DNA of 64,000 bases from Lamellibrachia satsuma (taxonomy: Eukaryota; Annelida; Polychaeta; Sabellida; Siboglinidae): positions 1,908,001 through 1,972,000 of the forward strand of contig BSQZ01000036.1 in NCBI GenBank assembly GCA_033239005.1, in the 5' to 3' direction. Each line of letters starts with the position of its first letter. Position 1 is the stretch's first letter. Positions 25,262 through 32,770 of this stretch are shown piece after piece. The position numbers and the translations under genes are program-made. The notes under the pieces were generated by a model. The model had not been told where the DNA came from. It did not search any database and saw only the letters and a program-made list of their open reading frames with translations.

Positions 25262-28200
25262 GTGTACATATATAAAATATAGCATATGAAGAATTTCAAT
25301 TTTATTGCTAGAACAATTTGGCATACACTGTACTTCCAGTTGCTACAGCCAGAGGAATCCGGTTAAATCTCATTCACTTTCACACCCTTTGTAATATACA
25401 ATAAAATACAATAAAAACACATCTTTTGTGCTAAAATCCTTGGGAAACCAAAGCTCAGCAGCATGCTAAAGCAAAAGGGTTAGGCAGTATCTAATCAGTT
25501 AGCAATTCCAGTCGTAAACAGTTGGATCTGTATGCTGAGGCTATGGAGGACAAGAGAGTTTAAACAGGTGGGTTTTTAGTTCACTGCAAAATGCTATTAC
25601 ATTTCCTGCTGATTTAATGTTCCATAGAGTTCCATAGAGTTGGTGCAGCAACTGAGAAAGCTCTAGTTCTGTCTTAACACTGGGAGTGAAATGGGATTAG
25701 AACGAGATTATCCCAGTCACTTTCACACCCATATTAACATCCACTGTGTTTGCCTCACTTGCTATTTTAGGTTTTACAGGCCCAGACTTTTATTCAGGAT
25801 AGACGAATAGCAGAGAAAAAGAAAGTAAGCACACTACTGGTGATGGGCCAGTATTTAGTGTTCTTGTCATCAGTTTCTACGGAGGTTTTTGCATGGGGCA
25901 TTTTTTATTTGAATTTTTTATTCAGTGCTATTTTTTTACATGGGACTGCACGTGTTTACTTTGCACCTTCACAGCACCAGTTTCACTTTCACTATGGTGG
26001 AGGTGGTCAAAGTTGAGACCCAAAACTACTGCCCGGATATCTTAAACATGTGTGGATTGACAATTTCTGTTAACATTTTTATTAAGCAGTGCTTTTGACG
26101 TGGTTGACATCTTAAACTCTTTAGATATACTTGCTGTGCAGAAACACTGGCTCTCTAAACAGAGCCTTTCTTTCCTTAATTCTGTTCACTCTGACTTTAA
26201 TGCCAGAGGAATTACTTCCATTGATTACGGTGATGGTTTGAGTGGACGTCCTCATGGTGGACTCCACTTTTATGGAGGCGTTCACTCGACCCCTTTATTG
26301 AACCGTTGATTTATGTTGATGAAACGAGATTCCTGGGTCTAAAAATTACCAGCTCTAATGCCACTATTCTACTTCTTAATGTCTATCTACCATTTCAGAC
26401 TGATGACAATGCTGATGAATATCTAGAAATTTTAGGTTAAATCCAGACCATAAGCGATTCATTTGAATCAACCAATATATTCATCATTGGTGATTTTAAT
26501 GTGGATATTAAGAACCCCAGTCTTTTTACTCCATTTCTCAATGCTTTTATAAACGACTGTCACTTTATCGCAAGTGACACATTGCTTCTCCCCTCTGATG
26601 CTTTTACATATGTTAGTGATGCGCACGGCTCAAGGAGCTGGCTCGACCACGTGTTCACCATCCACTCTAGTCACTCATCAATATCTGATATGGAAGTTAA
26701 ACATGATTGTGTCTCTTCCAACCACTTACCTCTATGCTTTTCTATATATGCCAAGTTATTACCTTCCTCTGAAGCCACCATACAGGAGCAAATTCAAGCA
26801 CCTCGTCCTTTGTGGAATGCTGCCTTCCCCCAGGATCTCCATAACTATCATACACAAACTGGTTTGATTTTATCTGCTATTGATGTACGTCATGAGGTTT
26901 TAAAATGTACTAACCCTAATTGTAATGATGAAGCCCATCGCACTTTGCTAAGCAATCTTTACAATGATATTATAAAATCACTCAAAGACGCTGCCGAGGT
27001 AATCCCTACTAAGGCTAACAACACGTCTTCTAAGTATACTGTTCTAGGCTGGAATGACCTAGTCAGAGACTTCCATCAAGCTGGAAGAGAATCCTTTCTC
27101 TTCTGGCGTTCTGCTGGGAGTCCTCGCCATGGTCCCTTGTATGATATAATGAAAGTTAGACGTGCTCATTTTAAATGCAACAAAAGACTATGTGAAAAAA
27201 ATGCTGAAATTCTTAAAGCTGAAAGACTTGCTTCTAAACTATGTAATAATGACTTCAAAAACTTCTGGAAGGACATAAAACATATAAATAACGCCAGGTT
27301 GCCAAATCCTAGCAATGTTGGTGGTGCTTCCGATGTCGAAAATGTAAAGAATATGTGGCTTCATCATTACCAGTTCCTACTTAACTCTATACCTGGCTCT
27401 CCAGTCAACATCAAGAAGATCAATGAATACTGTAGCAATGTACAGCTTAATGCTCAAATGACTGTTAATGTTAAGGAAATTCAAGATATAATACATGCAA
27501 TGCCTGTAGGCAAAGCCCCGGGTTATGATAGTGTAAGTAACGAACATTTTAAATATGCAAATGAAAAACTTGGTTTTTTACCAGATGCTATGATGATTAC
27601 AATCATAGCCCCCATAATTAAAAATAAGACGGGTGACCTGTCTGATAACAACAACTACCGACCCATTGCTCTAGCCACAATTGCTAGTAAATTATTTGAA
27701 TCCTTGATATTATCCAGGGTTTCTACTTTTTTATCTACATGTGTAAACCAATTTGGATTTAAAAAGCATCACTCAACTGAAATGCTCATATTTTTATTAA
27801 AAGAACTCTTTCGACACTACATAGCGAATGGCTCATCTATGTATGTTACTATGCTGGATGCCTCCAAGGCCTTTGACAAAGTCAATCATAGGAAGCTATT
27901 CACTAAACTAATTGACCGGGGATGTCCTTCTTTTATTGTTCGCATTCTTTATTACTGGTACAGAACCCAGAAATTCACTGTCAGATGGTGTTGTAGCTTC
28001 TCAGAATTGTTTACCGTTTCAAATGGTGTTAAGCATCTTTTTAACGTTTACATGGATGACTTAAGTGTAAATTTGAATAAATTACAAATTGGCTGTCTTT
28101 ATGCAGGAACCATAATGAATCATATGATGTATGCCGATGACCTTTGTGTTTTTTCACCTAGTGTTGCGGGGTATTCATCCTGTTGTTATCAATAACCATA

Positions 28201-31200
28201 CACTACCTTACACTGAGAAATGTAAATACCTTGGCCATATTATAAACAATAATCTTACTGATGATGACGATATTGCCAGGCAGAAAAAATGTATCTATGC
28301 TCAGGCAAATGCTTTAGCCAGAAAATTTTACTTATGCAACAATTCCATTAAAACAACTTTATTTAATTCATACTGTGGTTCAATGTACACCTGAAGTCTT
28401 TGGTGTCATTTAAAAAAACAGTCTGAAAGGTATTACTGTCGCTTATAACAACAGTTTTAGAATTATACACAACCTGTCACCCCGCTGTAGTGCAAGCCAT
28501 ATTTTCGCTACTAATTATGTTAAATCCTTTAATGAACGTATTTGCTCATCAATTTTTAGCCTTTTATGCCGGTTGGAAAAATCCGACAATATACTTTTTG
28601 TGAATTATCTTCACACTTTTATTTATTATCGAAGTCCATTGATTAAACATTGGATTGATCAATTGTATGCTTTTAATTCATGATGTTTGTACTTTTATAC
28701 AAATATATTTTTTATCCTGACTTATCTTATATATTTTTACTACACGTCATGTATGTATATTTATATATATATTTTTCTCACTACATGTACCTCTATTGCT
28801 CATCATGTATGTATATGTATGTTTATGCAAAATAACAACACGAGTCCAGCATAGATTGAAATAGGCCAAAGAATGACATTTAGATTTATTAATTAAGGAG
28901 CATGAAATTAGGCAAGCATACACCATCAAAATAAGATACATCCAATAATCTCAGCAAGCATGCCGGCCCCCAAAAGGTGTTTACACATAATTAGTAAATC
29001 ATGCCTATCAGCTACCCACAACCTGTACTATCTGTACCACTACCGACTTATATACAATTCACATGGTATCGGTGGGGGTCACTCCGCCCCTAGCCAAACA
29101 TGGTAAATGAAAAAAAGTGGGCTAACCACCCAACATTCTTGAACAATTCATAATGAACATTATGGAAACACAACACACAATGTATAAAGGTGTTACATAT
29201 CTAGACATTAGTCAACCAGTAACTACTAACACATCAGACCGAGAGGTAGGGCCAAACAGCCACCCAAATGTACTCGTAAAAAGTACCCGCACTAAAAACC
29301 CTGTGTACACTACTGAAAACTCAGTGGAGGGAAAAGCGTTAATGCAGAACCTCGTGTACCAAACTATAACAGGGAAAAGCGTCAAAAAAATTCAAAAACT
29401 TTGTGAACTACCTCTCTGTCTTCAGTGTTCCAGTTTATCCCTACCTAATGCACCACTTGATTTATTAGATAACACTGGGTAACAACTGTTAACACAATAT
29501 TAGGGAGGGAGGGTGGGATTTTTCAAACGGATCGGAATAAACCGAACAACAAAACTGATCTTGCAATAAAATCAACAAATTCAGCGATAACGAATAATCA
29601 GTAACAATAGAAATTCGGAAATATTTGCAGCGCAAAGGTCTCACAACGACACAAGCTAACTTGGAAATCGAGAGAGGCTGGCTCTAGGTCACGTGGTTGG
29701 TGTATCCATACGCGTGAGCGAGTAATTAGGCCAATACTCTCTCTACCGTAAAAGGTCTAACCTCAAATCGCCTTCATTGCCCTGTCATCTCGCATAAATC
29801 CTTTATGCGTCGCTGTCACATAAATTCATTTTTTTTACCTGTATGTATTTATAATATTATGGGCTCTTGCCTGAAATAAAACATTATTATTATTATTATA
29901 TTAAGCACATTTCAGGATTACACTGAATGTGATTTTAAACAACCTGATTTTCTTTTCTCATTTCTTGCACATATTTTGCATCTACATTTTAGGGTTTCAT
30001 AAGTATGGATATGTCATCATGAAATATGTCCCCAAGTGATGTCATCTGACAGGGCATAGAATGGCTGATGTCTTACTGATGTGTGGACTGTTTAGATTGT
30101 TGCAGGACTTGGAGACAGGTGCCAGGAGACTTTGAAAAATGCATGTCTTCTTACTGAAGCTGAAAAAAATCTATCTATGTAGTTGGCTAAAAAAATTCCC
30201 ACATTGTGCGTCATATACAACATATGCCATTACATTCCTATTCCAAACTTAAACCAGTTACCACTGTTATAATCCCACATCCAAGCCTAAACTAGTTACC
30301 GTATTTCCTGCCCTGGAGTTGAAAAGTTGTACATCATTAACACTCTCTGTCTATGGCTGGGTGTATTATGTCCTATGTAGAATTACTTTATGCTCTCTGC
30401 CAATTGTGTCGCTCCTTTCATCACATCATTTCACATCTGTTTCCTGGTACATTCTTGTAGGAAGGAGAGCAACATCTTTCTGATGATGTCATTAGCATGT
30501 ACGCATTCGGTGACAACGAAGTGCGCTTACAGGCTGAGAATAGTGACACGATTTACATTCACAGTCAAACCAACAGTAAAGTAAGGTTGTAAATGTCATG
30601 AGATCAGCATGGGATCTTGCAAAAGTAGAATCTGGCACACATTGCACACAATCGTGACTGTCCATTTAGGATTTTAAGGAATGTGGCATGGTTTCTGTTC
30701 ACTATGTGTATTACGAATTAAGCTGCATCATCAGCTGACCATAGTAGAACGTGATGTTAGTCACTGTCACTGGTCGTAGTTCACCAGAAATCACAAACTG
30801 CATGCAGTAGACAATATTCACAACACGTACGACACCTGTACCAGCTAAGAATAAAACTACAGTTGTGGGTCGTGCCAACGTGCATGTTTGTGAATACTGT
30901 GTATATTTGTGACGTCATTGCAATATGTTTATGACGTCATTACGATGTGTTTATGATGTCATTGTGATATGTTTGCGACGTAATTGTGATGTGTTTTTGA
31001 CATCGCTGCAAGGCCTGAAACTGGTAGATTTCGAAATTGGTCATAAAAATATTTAATAATTTTAAATTACAATTTAGCTTAGGTAAATGCATATGTAGTC
31101 AGTTTTATCACCTGCTGTCATACGAAAGACATTATATATAACATGTATAACACCTGCTTGTTAAGAATGAAATAACAGTTCCAGGTCATAAAAAAATCTA

Positions 31201-32722
31201 GTGCTAACGCGCATGTGTCACGAATATCGTCCATTATAACTCTTCAGTCGAGCGGTGTAACAAGGCATTCAGTCTTTCACCCATCGTTGACCCTCTCTCC
31301 ACACTCTGTGGCTTGTAGTGAACACACCATTCCTTCAAATTCCAGGTCTCAAGTAGCTACAGCAGCTATCCTATCCACGTTTCTTTTACTCTCCTGGCTT
31401 GTACTAGATGCAGCGCACCGACTTATCATCATCATTTTGTCGTCCAGAAGATGGGTCCCATAGATGTTCACAATTCTCCATAGGTGTTCACAATTTCACC
31501 AAATTGGGCCATAGAAAAATGTCATGGAATCTGTTGTTATAAGTGTACATTAGAAAATGTTTTTCTCTAGACAATAAGGTTTAACACTAGTGGTGTCATT
31601 TGGTGACTAGCTTAGAACAACTGAAAAGTAGTGCCAACTGTTTAACACCAGATGGAGACACATTTCTGTTGTTCCACACTGGTCAAATTACAATAATCAT
31701 GGATCCTGCTGATTAAAAAACGGGGGGTATGCTAATTAGGGGGTCTACGTTAATTAGCCCATGTATGCTTAATAGGTCGAATACAGTATATATATATATA
31801 TTAAAAATATATTCCAACTTTCCAACTCCAAGTAAGGTACATTCCATCTCTTGCACTTGAACCTCTTAAGTCTGGAGTTTCTGAACCATGCCATTAATTT
31901 ATACATAATCATGGCTGTCTGTTTAGAATGTCAAAGATTGCTGCATTGCTGTCTGTTCACTAAATCATCTAAATGTATTATCAAACTGCTTGGAGCACCA
32001 AGACCTTTAAGCTGCTTGCAGCAGAAGACTATGACAATAGTTAGTATTGTTGGTCATAGCTAGCCAGCAATAGCCATGCATATTGCATGGCAATGTTGTT
32101 TCTTTTGCAGCTGTTATATTTTGGTAGTTTTTTGCTAGGCTGCTGACACCTCAGTTTGCACAAGGTTGCCTTAGGCTATTTACAGCAAGTTCTTTTTATT
32201 TGCCTTGAGGGATCCACAAATTCTTGTAAGGCACAATATTTAACCCGCTTCCACCCCCCCATACTGGAGCCATTTCTTCGTCTCCTTCCAAATGGTTTCA
32301 AACATTGTAATTTCTTCAGCTACTGATCTCTTCCAACTATTGCTTGGTTTTTTATTTTCTTTTCCCTTGAGGATTCCATTCCAGGGCCTGTTCTAAAACA
32401 CATTACCCATATGAAAAGGGGGCCAAATTCTTAAAAATTTGAATAAAGTTGGTCCCTAAACACAAATGTACATAAATCCCTCTGGTGAGTCAACACATTT
32501 AATCCTCCTGTGAATCTGCCTCTGAGGTTTTGGATTGAGGTGTTAATGCTTGTATGGCCATATTTTTGTTTCTTTTTTTCAGGATAAAGTTTGGTTGTAC
32601 TTTACCCAGTTGTTTTTGCATGAAAACATTTGCCTGTTAATATGTTGTCCTTTATAACTGTTTTCAGGTGTATTTAGACGTCTCAACATGACAGTAATCA
32701 CTTTGTTTGTTTGTTTTATTAT

Positions 32723-32770
<48 letters not shown>

